Assembly: GCA_012845835.1 (NCBI GenBank)
Contig: JABAKD010000023.1
Location: 5,934,137-5,998,136, forward strand
Direction of reading: 5' to 3'
Length of the DNA: 64,000 nucleotides
Origin: Undaria pinnatifida
Taxonomy: Eukaryota > Sar > Phaeophyceae > Laminariales > Alariaceae
The notes beneath the pieces are model-generated. The model did no database searches and was not told the DNA's origin. It worked only from the letters and a program-made list of their open reading frames with translations. The position numbers and the translations under genes are program-made. Shown piece by piece: positions 23,801 to 37,000 of this stretch; the stretch's first letter is position 1; the number at the start of each line of letters is the position of its first letter.

Positions 23801-26800
23801 ATCCGTCGAAACCTGATGAATGAAGCTCGGAATCGGATTCATAAAAAAAATGGTATCTATTAATAGTAATACATTGTTATGATTATTAGTCTATATCGAA
23901 CCCTTGGCATTATCTTACATACTGCACGTGCAGACTATGATTTGTGTGGTGACGTTTTTCACTCTACCAAGTATTTCCTGGAAAAATTCGGAGCGCTGCC
24001 CTGCCCTACAAGAAGCATGGGCACCGTCGAATGCCGGCACCCATGCGGAGCCCTGGTATATATATATATATCTCTATATTATAAAAATTAAAATACACTC
24101 CAGCTGTGAGATCGAAGATTTCGTCGAAACTCATCTTTGCAAGCTGTGTGTGATACTCCGATCGCGCGCATTACGAGTTGTGTGTCCTCATTAAGGATAT
24201 AGGTCGGCGACTCCCCTTACAACTACAGTGTAGCTATCAGGGTCAACAGGATGATTTTAGTCAGTCTGTGCGCGGAAACTATAAAACCCGTTTCTGGGGG
24301 GGACAAAATCTGACAGCTGTGAAGGGAAAGGGAGGCCTGGTTTTGATCAAAAGCGAGCGGGTTTGGAGGGGGGCGGGGGGGGGGGGGGGGGGGTTGGGGC
24401 GGGGGGGGGACGGGGGGGGGGGGTGGGGTTGGGCGGGGGGGGGGGGTTGGGCGAGGGGGGGGGTTTCGGCGGGGGGGGCAGCTCAATATGTGCCTGGAAA
24501 CTATACATTATTTTGAGGGGATAAATGTGACAGATTTGGAAATAATACATCAGTTTATCATGTATATCCTGGGGTAAGTCGTACAATCAGTGAGTAAAGA
24601 GAGGGTGGAGTGTTCGAGGGGGTGGGGTTTGGGATGGGTTGGGGGGGGAGGGTGGGGGGTGGGGGCGGGGGGGGGGCGGGGGGGGGGGGGGGGGGGGGGA
24701 GGGAAGGGCTTCAGGTGAAGGGTTCGTTATACGTGTGGTGCTAGGTCTAGGCTATATATGATCTCATTCTTCCTTTTGGGAATTCGGTCATGATATTTGT
24801 TTCGTCTCGGCCTCATTATGCGATCCTCCGGACTGGAACTTCTCGGTCAAATAGCTTCGTTTGAGCGCCGTCTTCGGGGGGCGGCTCCAATGCCCCGCGC
24901 CCTGCCGTATCCGTTCCGCACCTCGACGTTAACGTTGATAGACGCTGAGCGAGAAAAGCGAGAAATGCGTCTATTTTTGTATTTCGGGCGGTATACGCCC
25001 GAGCTACTCTTGGATCTTGGCATGTGTTGAGCATGAACGAATAAATAAGTGTTGAGGTATTAGTCTAGTGGGTTATTAGTCCGTTTGACCACTTGCAAAA
25101 GGTTAACCAATAGCTTACCCAAACTAAACCTTATAACACTCTCCCCCCCTGAAACGGCGGGATAGCAGGTCGGCCGGACGTACCGGTGGACCTGTCAATA
25201 CATCCAACCCGTATCATTTCCTGGGTATGCCGGGGAGAGTATTTTTCAAGTTTAACATTCGGAAAATCTGAAAAAGTTTATTATGTACGGCGGATGTGGG
25301 ATTTGAACCCACGACCCCGAAAAAGCATGCTCTGTCGACGACGTCATATGCTATGTTATAGATGGGGGACACAGATTGCCCCCTGCAGGTTTGCCAATTG
25401 AGCAGGTCCTCGGATAGTACTCAATTTATTTTCCTTCGTAGAGACGTTGCTTTACTCGATTCCACCAGAGCCCCGGACAGCTTCTGAGATCGGAGGCGCG
25501 TGACTCCGATCTATTTCCTACCTTTTCGGAATAAAAAACGCCAACCTTATCATACAAAACCCATCCAAAGTATCTCAAATTCGGAAAATTACAGGCCTTT
25601 CGAGGCCGTGTCTTTACATAAGGGACATCGTTTCCAAATTGGCATCATTTCCAAAATTGGCATCTGACTTTCTTCCTGACGATGCTTTTTTCATGGCCGC
25701 CTCTAAGCGCTTGTCCTATCGTAGCTACTACTACTGTTGTGCGTCGTTCACTGTCGGCTCAGTGGGTATAGTGCTATATATCCAACGAAGGACGTGTCGT
25801 GAGTACGATTCTCGCTCAGACCATATTTGGTATTCAGGAGCGTGCGCCCTGGAAACGTTATGAATGGTTATGGTAGTGGTTAGAGTTCTCTTGAGTACTG
25901 TTAACTGTATTAAAATAAGAGGCGATTAGACTGATTCTACGATAGCCCCCCCAAAAACCAGCGGTTTTCTTTAACGAACGTTTCATGGCTGCTCGACACG
26001 AGGAAGGATGCTATGAAAAGAGTATCTGCAAATATTGTTTTGTTTGGGGAGGACTATCGAACGATGACGTCAGGGTGGCAAGGGGCACCGTATTTCAGGA
26101 GATACGGCCTGGAGCTGGTTTCAAAACCGGCGATTTCGTTAAAGAAAAGTTGGGGGGGCTACCGTAGAACCACACGATAGCTCTATAGATCCCTCGTGCG
26201 AAGTCGGTGCCAGTTTATCAGCGAACTCGAAAACATATTTATTGACTTTTTGCACAACCCACTCACTGTGAGTTTACTGAGTCACGTGACAATGGGTAGT
26301 GCTGTGTGTCGTGAGTTTGGTTCCCATCGACTTCATACTTGTATTTTTCAAGCTTGCGCGCTGACGGCATTCTGAATGGTTATTTTGGTAGTTTAACATC
26401 TATCTCATGGATTTAGTAGTACTATCCACCGGGCTTCTGAGTCAAGCAATTGAGTAGCTCAGTGAGCAGCGCTGTAGAATTTCTCGGCCAAATCACTTTG
26501 TTCGAAGGCTGCCGTCCAAGCGAGCAGCGGGCAAAATTTTGCATTTTGATTGGTACTCTCCAGTTATTCTTCGGATTTTGATATATGGAAAGGTTGATAA
26601 CATAACACTTGGCAAGACATTACTTCCAAACTGGCGTCATATTTTGTCCCAAAGAAAATAAAAATATTACTGCAAAAAAATCCCTATGGTACGGCGGTAG
26701 GTACACGTGCATACATACACACATCGATATAGACGTGGCAAGCGCACGCATGACTAAACGAGGAGGAGGCAGTAGCGATAACGGTTACGGCGCCAGAAAA

Positions 26801-29800
26801 GCCAAATAGCATCATTGCGAGTAGGTGCGTTCCCGGGGCTTCGAGGGTTGTATTTTACATGCTCCTCCAGTTGTCAAGCTGCGCCGCGCGAAGATGGTAA
26901 TAAGTAGACAGTATCCACGGAAGGCACCGGTGGTGGCATGCATTCGTCCCGGCATCGCATTGGTGGGTGTTATTTTTCCCCGAGAAAACCCTTTGGAGAA
27001 ATTTGTAGGGGCGGTGTGTGGATGGCGTGCTTTGTTGTTGCTGTGATCCTTGACTCCGTTGCTGTGGCCGTTTACCGGTCAAGTGCAAGCGGTCGTGTTG
27101 GTACGTAACTGACAAATAAGCTTGTGTTGCTTCGTGATTGGCGTGCTCCTTGCTGCTGATTGCTGATTAATCATCTCTTCCAGTGAGCTTTTGTTTTTTT
27201 GGCACTCTTGAATTCTACTTATCCAGCTCCTGGACATACAAGCCGTGGTCACAGGTGGCGTTTTTCGTTCCCCCCCACGGTTGATTCTCTCCAATATTTT
27301 TGGCGCATAGGGTTCAGCACCTACCGATCGTCGATTTCTTATCGAGTGTTGCCAACTCCCGCTCTCGCGCTTTCCGCAAATCAATTAGTGCACAAGAAGA
27401 AATCCAACGAAAATATATACGAGTACGCGCTCGGGGGTGATTCAAACTCACGAAGCTGACCTATACCAGGCTCGAGGATAACCTCATACGCCACCGGGGC
27501 AGTGAGTGATATAGACCAGGTCCCCCCGGTGGTCTAGTGGGGTTACACTGTTATTACTACTACTATTAATACAAGCGTTGGTCCTTGAGTAAAATGACTA
27601 CCGTTGTGAGCTTTGTTGACTTTGTTCATTGGCATAAATATATGAGGAAAAAATGATCAACTAATTAATTGCGGAAATCGCTTATTAATAGAAGCGTGGG
27701 TAGGTACAAATTGACGCGAATGGACGAGGAAAGAAAACGCTAAATTATTCTCGCGATAAAAATTAGGGCAGGTACCGTAGTGGGGAGGGTGAAGGGTAGC
27801 CTGCTAGATGACCCCGGATCTGAGATATATTACTTGGAGGGCGAGAGTGGATGGGAAAAAGAAAAAGAAGTGAAGTGTATTACTGCTTGCTGCGGTAATA
27901 TTACTATACCCACGCAAGCTGAACCGATCGACTCGATCTGGACTGACACTGCTGTATTATGCAAATGGTCCATGTACAACTTCTCTAATCACAGGCCAGT
28001 ATGAGATGATAGTCATTGAATTTGGTGAAATTCATAGCGAGTGCTGTTTTTCTCTATCCCCGAACCCCGGCCGAGCCATTAAATCGAAGGTTGGATTATA
28101 CTGTACGGGGTGGTATCGAGGCAGGGGGTCAAATGAAATGTCTGCGTACCGCGGGGTCGGGGTGTACGAATAGAAATTCAGCAGCAGCGCGAGTTGCCCA
28201 TTTTTTTTTCTAGTTCTAATTTCCTTGAAGGACTTTTTGAACCGGGGTTGGACCGTGTTCTGCATTGCTGGCGTTGTATACGAACCTCAGCTAGCTAAGG
28301 CTTCCACACCGTGCGGAGTGGTGTTGACCCGGGAGCAGTCGGTTTTTGGCCCCGGTTCGCTGCAGTTGATGGGGTATGGAAGGATTTGTGTAACGGCGGT
28401 AGAGCCCTGAACTCATCGGGTGCGTCGGAACGCCCCCCGCCCGTTTGTTGGTCTATCTCCTCCATGGGTGTCTCTGGCTCTACGAGCTGCACTGACAATC
28501 AACGATAAGCCAATGCGACTAGATGATTGTCGCACCATCATGCGGAGCTGTGTCGACCCACAGCAGAAATCGGATATCGTCCCCGGTTAGTCAGGATTTC
28601 TGAAATGGGTAGAGGACTCTATATCCTCCCATGGTGGCACTGCCCTTACACCAGAGCCGCAGCCAATCAGCGATAAGCCAATATGGTTGGGGTTCCACTT
28701 TGTGTGAAGTTGTATCGACACGGTAGGTCATCGTTATTGTTCCCACGTTTTTGGAGCTGTGGAGATTCGAGGATTCATGAATCGGGGATGCAACCCTATC
28801 TTCCCTGTGTGCGACGGAAATGCCTCCCATTGATTGGCCACTATCCGCCTAGGACGGCGCTGTGGAGCTCTAACCAATCAGCGACTTGCCAACATGTATG
28901 GGGTTTTCTCACCGTAAAGGGTGGTGTCGACCCGAGAAAGTTCGGTTTGCCTTCCCCGGTTGATGGAAGTTCTGGAGGCGTGGAAGGACCTCTGGACAGG
29001 GGATGGGACCCTATATACTCCGGAGGTGGAGCTGGCTCAACATGCAAATCATGGCGAATAAAAAAATCAGTCGGCCGTTGGGGTTGGGATTTCCATACCG
29101 TGCGCAGAGGTATCAACCCGGATTATATCCGTGTTCGTCCCCGGGTTGTCGGGGTTGTACATTTGTGGATGAGTTACGATCCCGGCATGAGACCCTTTCG
29201 GGCCCGGATGCCGCCTATTTTGTGTATGAATCCTGGCCAATGGGCGATCAGACGAAAATGACATGTTTATATTTTCGTCTGTAAAAACTCGAGTCTGAAA
29301 TTCTTGACTGTGAAAATTGTAAGCAGTGCAGTAGCGTACTGTATCTACAAGATGTGAGCGACCTACACAGCTAGCAACAAGCAGCAGCATTTCAATAGCA
29401 TTCGAGGAGTTAAATGACGAAAGCATCCATACCACCGTGTTTCGCGCCTGAAACGACGTCAGCACGGTTAACACGACCAGACAACACACAGACAGTCGAC
29501 CTGGGAGGATCGGATCGTGATGATACTATTCTATTTTCATATCATGCATTGTGTACTTTAGAAGCTGGCTCGGTGCGCGTCTCTCGTATCTACGAAGACA
29601 ACACGGAGCGGACATGGCCAATCACTTTATCGGCCCCGGATGCTTGATCGAGTAAAAATATCGTAAGAAACACACTGGACACGTTTCGTTGTCCTACTAA
29701 AGTGGCAGTCGTCGTGTGGTCAGATTTATCTGATCGAAACCTGATGAATGAAGCTCGGAATCGGATTCACTAAGAAAATCGGTAACTACTAATAGTAGTA

Positions 29801-30954
29801 CGTGGTTATGATTTTTAGTCTAAATCGAACTCTTGGCGTTATCTTATACATACTGTACGCGCAGACTATGATTGTGTGTGGTGGCTTTTTTTATCTAGAC
29901 CAAGACTTAGTATTGAATGGAACAATTCGGAGTGCTGCCCTGCCCTGCCCGAAGCATGGGTGCCGGCATATGCCGGCACCCATGCGGAGCCCTTCCAATA
30001 TAATTTTTTCATACATTGCAGGGAGGTAGAAATTTAGACCTGTAATGGACGGTCGCCTGCAGGTGGTAGTCTAGGCCTATTGTGCGATCGTCTTAAACTG
30101 TGGCGCCGTCGAAGACTTTATTCTGCAGTGATCTTGGCCGCCGTGGGTACAACCCTGGTTTGATTCTACGGCAACTTTATGTCCTTCTGGTCACGTATCT
30201 CCCAAACCTTAAACATCTTACTCTATCACGACCAGAGCTGATAAAGGTGAGGTCCAGAATTTCAATGGCTCTACCTTACATTTTGATTTTGGCATAACGC
30301 GCCTAGTCCAACCGCTATCTAGGACCTCGTGAGAAAAAGAGGCAACGGCATATGCTTCAAATCGTCTTCATCTGCCATCGCCGTTGGTGCGGACGTACGA
30401 TCAAAAATGATGCTGTCATTCGATAACGGCCTCCTGTGCTGCACCTGTCGGCAAGTATATGATATAATTAACCCTTAATATTTTCGTAGGTATCTGTCAG
30501 GCACAACGTTTTAGGCGCAGCAGTCCTCCCGATCCAAGTGGTAATGGTAAGTAAACCAGCTGGTGGGTTGATTCCAGCACGCACGACTGCTGGGCGGGTG
30601 GGTCTTTTGTCTTATGCACCGCCTGTCCCCGGGATTGTTTTTCTCTATTCACTTGTGGTAAGTATGCGATTATTGTAAATTAAACTGGAGTAGACAGGTC
30701 GGCCGCTTCTGGGCTTCGAAAAACAAACTAGCCCTGACGCCGGCTCTGCGCTGTTGCTGGGCTACTACCGGTGTAGTTTGGGCTGCGGATAATGCTCTGC
30801 GCGGTTGCTCCTGCTGCGACAGTACACCGGTCCTACGACATAGCCCTCGGTTGGTCGAGCGTCCTGTATGTTGTTGCGGTTGCTGTATGTTGTTGCTGTA
30901 CGTTGTTGCTGTATGTTGTTGCTGTAAGTTGTTGCTGTATGTTGTTGCTGTTGC

Positions 30955-31033
<79 letters not shown>

Positions 31034-34000
31034 GCTGTTGTCGTTGTTGTTGTCGTTGTTGTTACTGCTGCTGTACGTACTGCTTGTATTCCGCTGGTGC
31101 GCCCGCGCTACGCTATATCATACCTTGCACGTAATACTTGGTATTAACCGGACAAATCAATTGGCAGTAGTAACCGTCTGAGTACCCATTATCACGTGCG
31201 AGTATCAGCATATGACTTCCTTTTGCAAATATCGCATGACGACACAGATCAATTACGGTTGAAAATGTTTGCTTCTAGGACCGATACAAAGCTCCCCCAT
31301 ATAGCTAAGACTATCACTAACGACGTAGATGTCATGTGCTTCATGCTCATCGTCATATATCCAAACTCAACATTCATGCCCGTCCGACATTCGGGCAAAG
31401 GGGCCGCCTCAAATTCGAGGTACAAACATGGGCGAAGATCGCGCAACTATAGTACGCTCACGCTATGTGGTCCCCTCACATGCACCCTGGTAGCCGATAG
31501 CGCAGTATTTGTCAGGGTCTTGGCCCCCTGTACAGGCTTCGGGGCGGTAACACTCGAGCATGTCTTCAACCCATACGAAGGGACGATAGTAGCCAGCTGC
31601 AAGTGTAAGGGTTTCGGTTGTGGTGCCGCCCGATCGAGCATCGGTTCCTTTGGGTAGCTCCTTGCAGACGGGGGTTTGCGAGTCGACAGATACACCGTCA
31701 GGGATGGCAGTTTTGTCGGCCGAACATCCTTTGCACACGTTGACGAAAGTAGATACATTATCCTGTTGTCGCACCAAGAGAACACGAGCATCCGCATACG
31801 GGAATCTGTTGAGGACGGTGACCACAAACAATGCGATTGCTGTCGCCGGAGAAGATTCTTAAAGATATGCAGTAAAACTTATTCGGGGGTGTCGCAAGTC
31901 GAAAATGCGGAACACCGGCGTTCAAATCATGTGTATGTGCTACTGCCGTTCTCGCTGCGTCTGTATGCCTTTTTTTTGTTTCCTGGTGTAACAAGGTCCG
32001 ACAACACGTGTGTTATATCGCTGTTGCGTAAAATGTGAATGTGTTATCACCGTGTCTCGGACTCCTCCCCCTGCTGTGCCCCAACCACCCACGTACATCA
32101 TTGTTGTCGTACAGGCGAGAGCTTGGAGCACGGCTGCCGTTGTGCCGATGCTACGGAACTGATGTTGTATTGCTGTGTGCATGCTATTGTGTACTGATGC
32201 TGTGGCTGCGACGCTCAGCGGCTGCTGTTGAAAAACGGTAACACCGCTCTTCTTGATAACTTTGTGTTCCGTTTGCCTACGTCAGCACATACTGTGACGA
32301 TACATGCAGAGGAAAACACGCATGAATACAGAAGCACCGTTCGTGGCTGTTACAAAGGAGTTATGCTGCTATAGATGGTGATGAATAGTACTCTGTATAG
32401 CGGGCGGCAAAGCGGAGCGGGGCTAAAACAATTTGAGAGCGGAGCACGCTATTATTTACGGGAGCGCGAAAACTCAAGGCTTTTCGATGCACCTGTCTGT
32501 TTCAATGAAGCGGAACACATCTCCTTCGTGAAAAACGCCAGTTAGTTCAGCGACGTTGAAAGCTCTAAGCACCACGACAGAGCTCGGCTAGGATGCAGAC
32601 ATGCGTCGTAATGTACCGACGGTTAGCTTGCCCACCCCGAAGCCAACGTGTGAGTAAAGACCCTCGGCCGCCCGAGAACAGCATGCCAAAACCTAAACGT
32701 GCATTCTTGACATAAACAACGTCTTTACTACAACCAATGCAAGACGTGTGCTACGATAGCGGAAGCATTTCAGGGACGATCTATATATTACGGTTGGAGT
32801 TTTTCAACCGAAGAACTACGCAATACCGTTGGATTCCGGTTACGATTTACGATAGGTTTATCTCATACCTACGCGTGCGAGTAGACCATCAGGGTGATCA
32901 TTGTGTGGAGCGTATCACTTTTGTGAAGTACACTTATGCGGCGATGTGTAGAACTGCTAGCGTGAAGACTCTTGCATTCACTACGTGCATCCTTACTGTG
33001 CCGTATCATGCGTATCTTGGGCGACAAATGTTACGATCACCGGTCGTGCCTTTTTTAGTACTCATTCCTGAACAAACCAAGAGCAGATCCTACTACACAT
33101 CACACCACAGAATCGGCTATTACTTGTCATAACTCGATTGCGAACATATTATGTACGTGGACCAAGCCCATAGTCGTATGCCCCTTCAACATGGCGTCCG
33201 TTCCCGTCGAGTCCACCGCGGCTTGCATGCGCTTCTCACCAAAGACTCATAGGTTGCATACTGCCCGAGAGGACAATACAAAGCGTTTCCCCAGAACCCG
33301 ACGTTGCCAAAGCGAACCCTCGACGATGCACAAACACTGGCGATTGCCATGCCCTCGTCGCCGGCCCTGTTGGCCGTGAAATTCGAGCTGTACACTTCAA
33401 GGATCCCAGCCAGATAGATCGCCCCCCCCGAAGTCCCTGTTACATTACGGGGCAAAACGACTGTTGTTTTGGAAGAGCTACTGGATTATTAGGTATATGC
33501 GTACTGCAAACCAAACTTCTGATGATGTTGTTGGCATCTGGAACGCACCAAAGAACGTGTCAACCGTTGTTGTCATTTAAGGTTCGAGGAATCTTTTTAC
33601 AAGGCTCCAGTTGAACGTTTATTTGGCCACTGACATACCACCCACCCAGCAGCACAACCGTAAACGGTGTCACTCGAGTCATGGTCAGCCTGTTTACGGT
33701 TCAGGAGGGTTTAATACAAATGGGCACCTCGAAGGTAAATACCAGACGTTTAATGTTTGTGAGAAGATGTCCCATCTCGTCCATCTTAGCCTTGCGTGGA
33801 AAATGGGCACAAGGCACCACACGTTAATCAGCCTTTGCTCATTTTTTTCTCCACCCTGCTCTGCAACAGCTGCTGCTGAGATTCCTTACCGTGCGGTCAA
33901 CCTGTCAGAAATAAAACTTCGTTGTGCAGGTTTGTCGCAAGACGATTGTGAACCGTTTGCGCCGTAATAACTTACTTGCGTAGTTTCCGTAAAAGGTGGA

Positions 34001-37000
34001 GCCATTCACGATGTCAAGCCCCGCTTCGTCGTACAAGTAGATCGCGCCACCGTTTGTAGCCGTGTTGTCCTCAAACATGCAGTTCCTGTATTCCCTGACA
34101 CTACTGTATGCTGGGGAAGCCATATATATGGCACCTCCGCAGTCAGCGGTGTTTGATGTAAACACCACATCGCTAACATTCACTTCATTCGGTTCATCGA
34201 AAAATATGGCACCTCCTTGGTACTGTGCTGCATTCCCGGTAAAGATTGTGCTCCTTCCAATCGAAAGGGTGCTACGTCCGGCGGAGAATATCGCACCTGC
34301 CGAGAATCGATTCGGAATCAAACATATAGGACGTAAAGGTGTCTTTCCAGTCAGGGTAAACTCCGGGGTGTACAAGGGGGGCCTCGCCGAGGCGAGCTGA
34401 CACCCGCATACGGCTCCGGGCACACCCGGCATAGTCGGGGACGTGAAAGGCAAGTCGACCAAAAAGTCACCAGGTACTGCCAAACGGTTTAGGGAAATAG
34501 AAACAGTGGCAAAACGTACTGCCAAGGGGTTGAGGAATTACGAAACAAACGGGATAACATAGGTGAGTAACTCAATAATGGGGAGAGTCCTAATTCAGAA
34601 GGTAACGGATAGAACTAACAACCTGAATGGTCAGGCGGAGTCGAACGTGCAACCACCCAATCTGGCACGAAAGCACCAATATGAATGCAGTAGAATTTCA
34701 TAAGTAAAATGTGAAAATGGCGCATGGACACGACACCATCATCGAACATCCCGTGCACGGAAAGCCACAGGCATGCGTCAACACGGTGTTGTGACCACAA
34801 TGGGTGTGTGCAGGCCCCGTTTTCTATTCGAAGACATGCAAAGGTGACACCAAAGTGTCCGTTAAGATACCTTGTTATGAGGAAGAAACGGGACAGTTCG
34901 GAAAAGGTGTTGAGGTAAACCAGAGAGCAAAAGGAAAGAAGGGAGACTGGTCATGGTGGGCTGGATTGCCGCTAAATCATCACCGAAAAATGCCCGCAGT
35001 CCGGTGAAACATCGGGAGTTCGGGACAACCTTAACGTACTCAAGACTACCTTTAGATCAAAGTTTCACCTAAAATTCAACGTAATATTCGACGTAAGTTT
35101 GAACTGATTATCTTGTTCCGTGCGAATAAAAACATCGCTTCTGGTATTGAGCTGCATTACGCGAAGGTTGTCCGTAGTGGTTAGACTGTTTCCACAAAAA
35201 AAAAAGTAACATGCATTGGTCCGGCTATCGCATCGGCGGTTGGTTCCTTTCCTCGAGAAGACTCTTTGGAGAAGTACACGGGGTGTGGAAGGCGTCCGTT
35301 GTTATTGCTGTGGCGCCTGTCTCCGTTCCTGAAGTGGTCGTGTTAGTACGTAACTGACAATATAGATGGGCGATCGATATTGTAGTACGCAGCTTGCAAA
35401 ATGTGAGTATCGACTCTAGCTTATCGCCTAACTCACAGCTGAGGTCATAAGATTTGTTTTTTTTAAAATGTTGTGTTGCTTAGACTAGTACATGACGTGC
35501 TCCATGCTGCTGACTGCTGATTGAGAATCTCTAGTGAGTTATATAGAGCCGGTCGCCCGGTGGTCTAGTGGCTGCCCTTGATTACTTCTGTCGTTGGTCT
35601 TTGAAATTTATTTCCACCGTTGTGAGATATTTCACTTTTCTATTTGCAGAAATGCAGAAAAAAAATCAAGACACAAGCAAGTGCTTAGAACGCCTAGCAG
35701 CGTGGGTAGGTACACATAGGTAGACGCGAATCGGCGAGAGAAGAAAATGCTGCATTCGCGCGAAAAAAATTCAAGCATGTACCGTAGTGGGGACGGGGCA
35801 GGAGGGCCCGCTATGACCCCGGATCTGAGCTATACTACTGGGAGGGAGGGCGAGAGTAGTGCGAGGATAATAAATGGGATGGGAAAAAAAGCGATACAAT
35901 ATGAGAACATCTTTCAGACAAGCTACACCAACCAGCAATTACAGCAGAGTACACGTACAGTGGGGGTATTCCGATTCAAATTAACTCTGTGACAAGCCGA
36001 AGCAGACGCTCATTGCTTTTATTTGTTGTCAGGGCAATATATTATGGCTGTTCATGTATGCCGAGACATGTCGATGTGACTGCTCTTGTATCCCGGACGG
36101 CTTTATCTTTGAGACATTCTGGACACCAACTAGTGATATATAGATTACTTCCTGAGGTCAAAGCGTTTTGTAAGAATTGCGGTCGCATGGCGAATCTTTG
36201 CCGTGCGCGAGTAGTATTCATGAAACCTGAGAAAAGATTAGCGAGCTTAGTCAGGTTTCACCATCAGCGAATGAGATCGAAATGTTCAGCAAATGTTGTC
36301 GTTGTCGCCTAAGCAACAAAGAGGTGCTTATGCACAGCAAGTATTGCATGATTATTCCACCATTATTATGCGAGTCAAATAGGCACTCCTTTGGCCTCAG
36401 TTCACCGTTGTTACGCTCGAGTTGTGCCAGTCTTAGTTCCACTTACCAGTAGTTATTGTTTAAAGACCTCAGTTTTGCTTAAAACAGTGCTTGTAGCCAA
36501 GGGGGGGGGGGGGATTAACCCTGGATACAAATAGTACTTGGTCCATTTATGTTGCGTTTCCTGCTGCCGTTGTTGACAAATAGTGTTTCTCGACCTCATT
36601 TTGAGCGTGCTAGCTCCGCACACCAATCTAATATATTGTCAAAATCGCCATTTTGTGCGACCCATCATACAAAAAAAAACTGGTCGAATTGCGCTCGCAT
36701 TGCGAACGTTTGCCGTGTGCGAGAAGTATGCGACAAAAACGAGTCGGTCGGTCGAAATAACTGTGAGCTATCGCAAAAATATATATATAAAAAGATATTG
36801 AGTCATACTCGCGTTCTCACCGCCATTTTCGGAGGCCGAGTTGTCGACAAATTGGGCGCGGCCGTTGATGTCAATCCTCGAGCCGTAGGCGTAAATAGCA
36901 CCTGTTTCAACGTGAATAGCGGACGAACATGCGCAATATTTGACTGATCCCCATGAATATCGTAGGAATCTTCATCCCGCGTTGGTACTACGTTCGGAGA

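Larger units (their letters stand above)
20959..31479 (-). other. Intron 6 (10.5 kb), packed with repeats
   Basis: Runs from donor AT|GTGAGG to acceptor ACAG|AT. It holds two copies of a composite repeat of about 2.7 kb, two G-rich homopolymer tracts, a 235-bp inverted-repeat element, a tRNA-like fragment and a GTT microsatellite. I found no further exon in the host frame. Confidence 0.7.

Noticed and set aside
24223-24586. Poly-Pro and poly-Gly ORFs
   Set aside because: Direct products of G/C homopolymer runs; open in several frames at once.
25284-25412. Functional tRNA gene on the minus strand
   Set aside because: The T-arm is perfect, but A and B boxes are about 75 nt apart and no acceptor stem pairs; a related headless copy lies in repeat D.
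30792-31181. Poly-Leu / poly-Val ORFs
   Set aside because: Translation of the GTT microsatellite inside an intron of the large gene.
31447-31827. Alternative ORF overlapping exon 6
   Set aside because: Frame shadow of exon 6; the exon 6 frame keeps the Cys pattern and joins exons 5 and 7 in phase.
32737-33132. 131-codon plus-strand ORF in intron 5
   Set aside because: Starts inside a family A-like terminal sequence (GACGTGTGCTACGATAG) and is antisense to the host gene; no family recognised.
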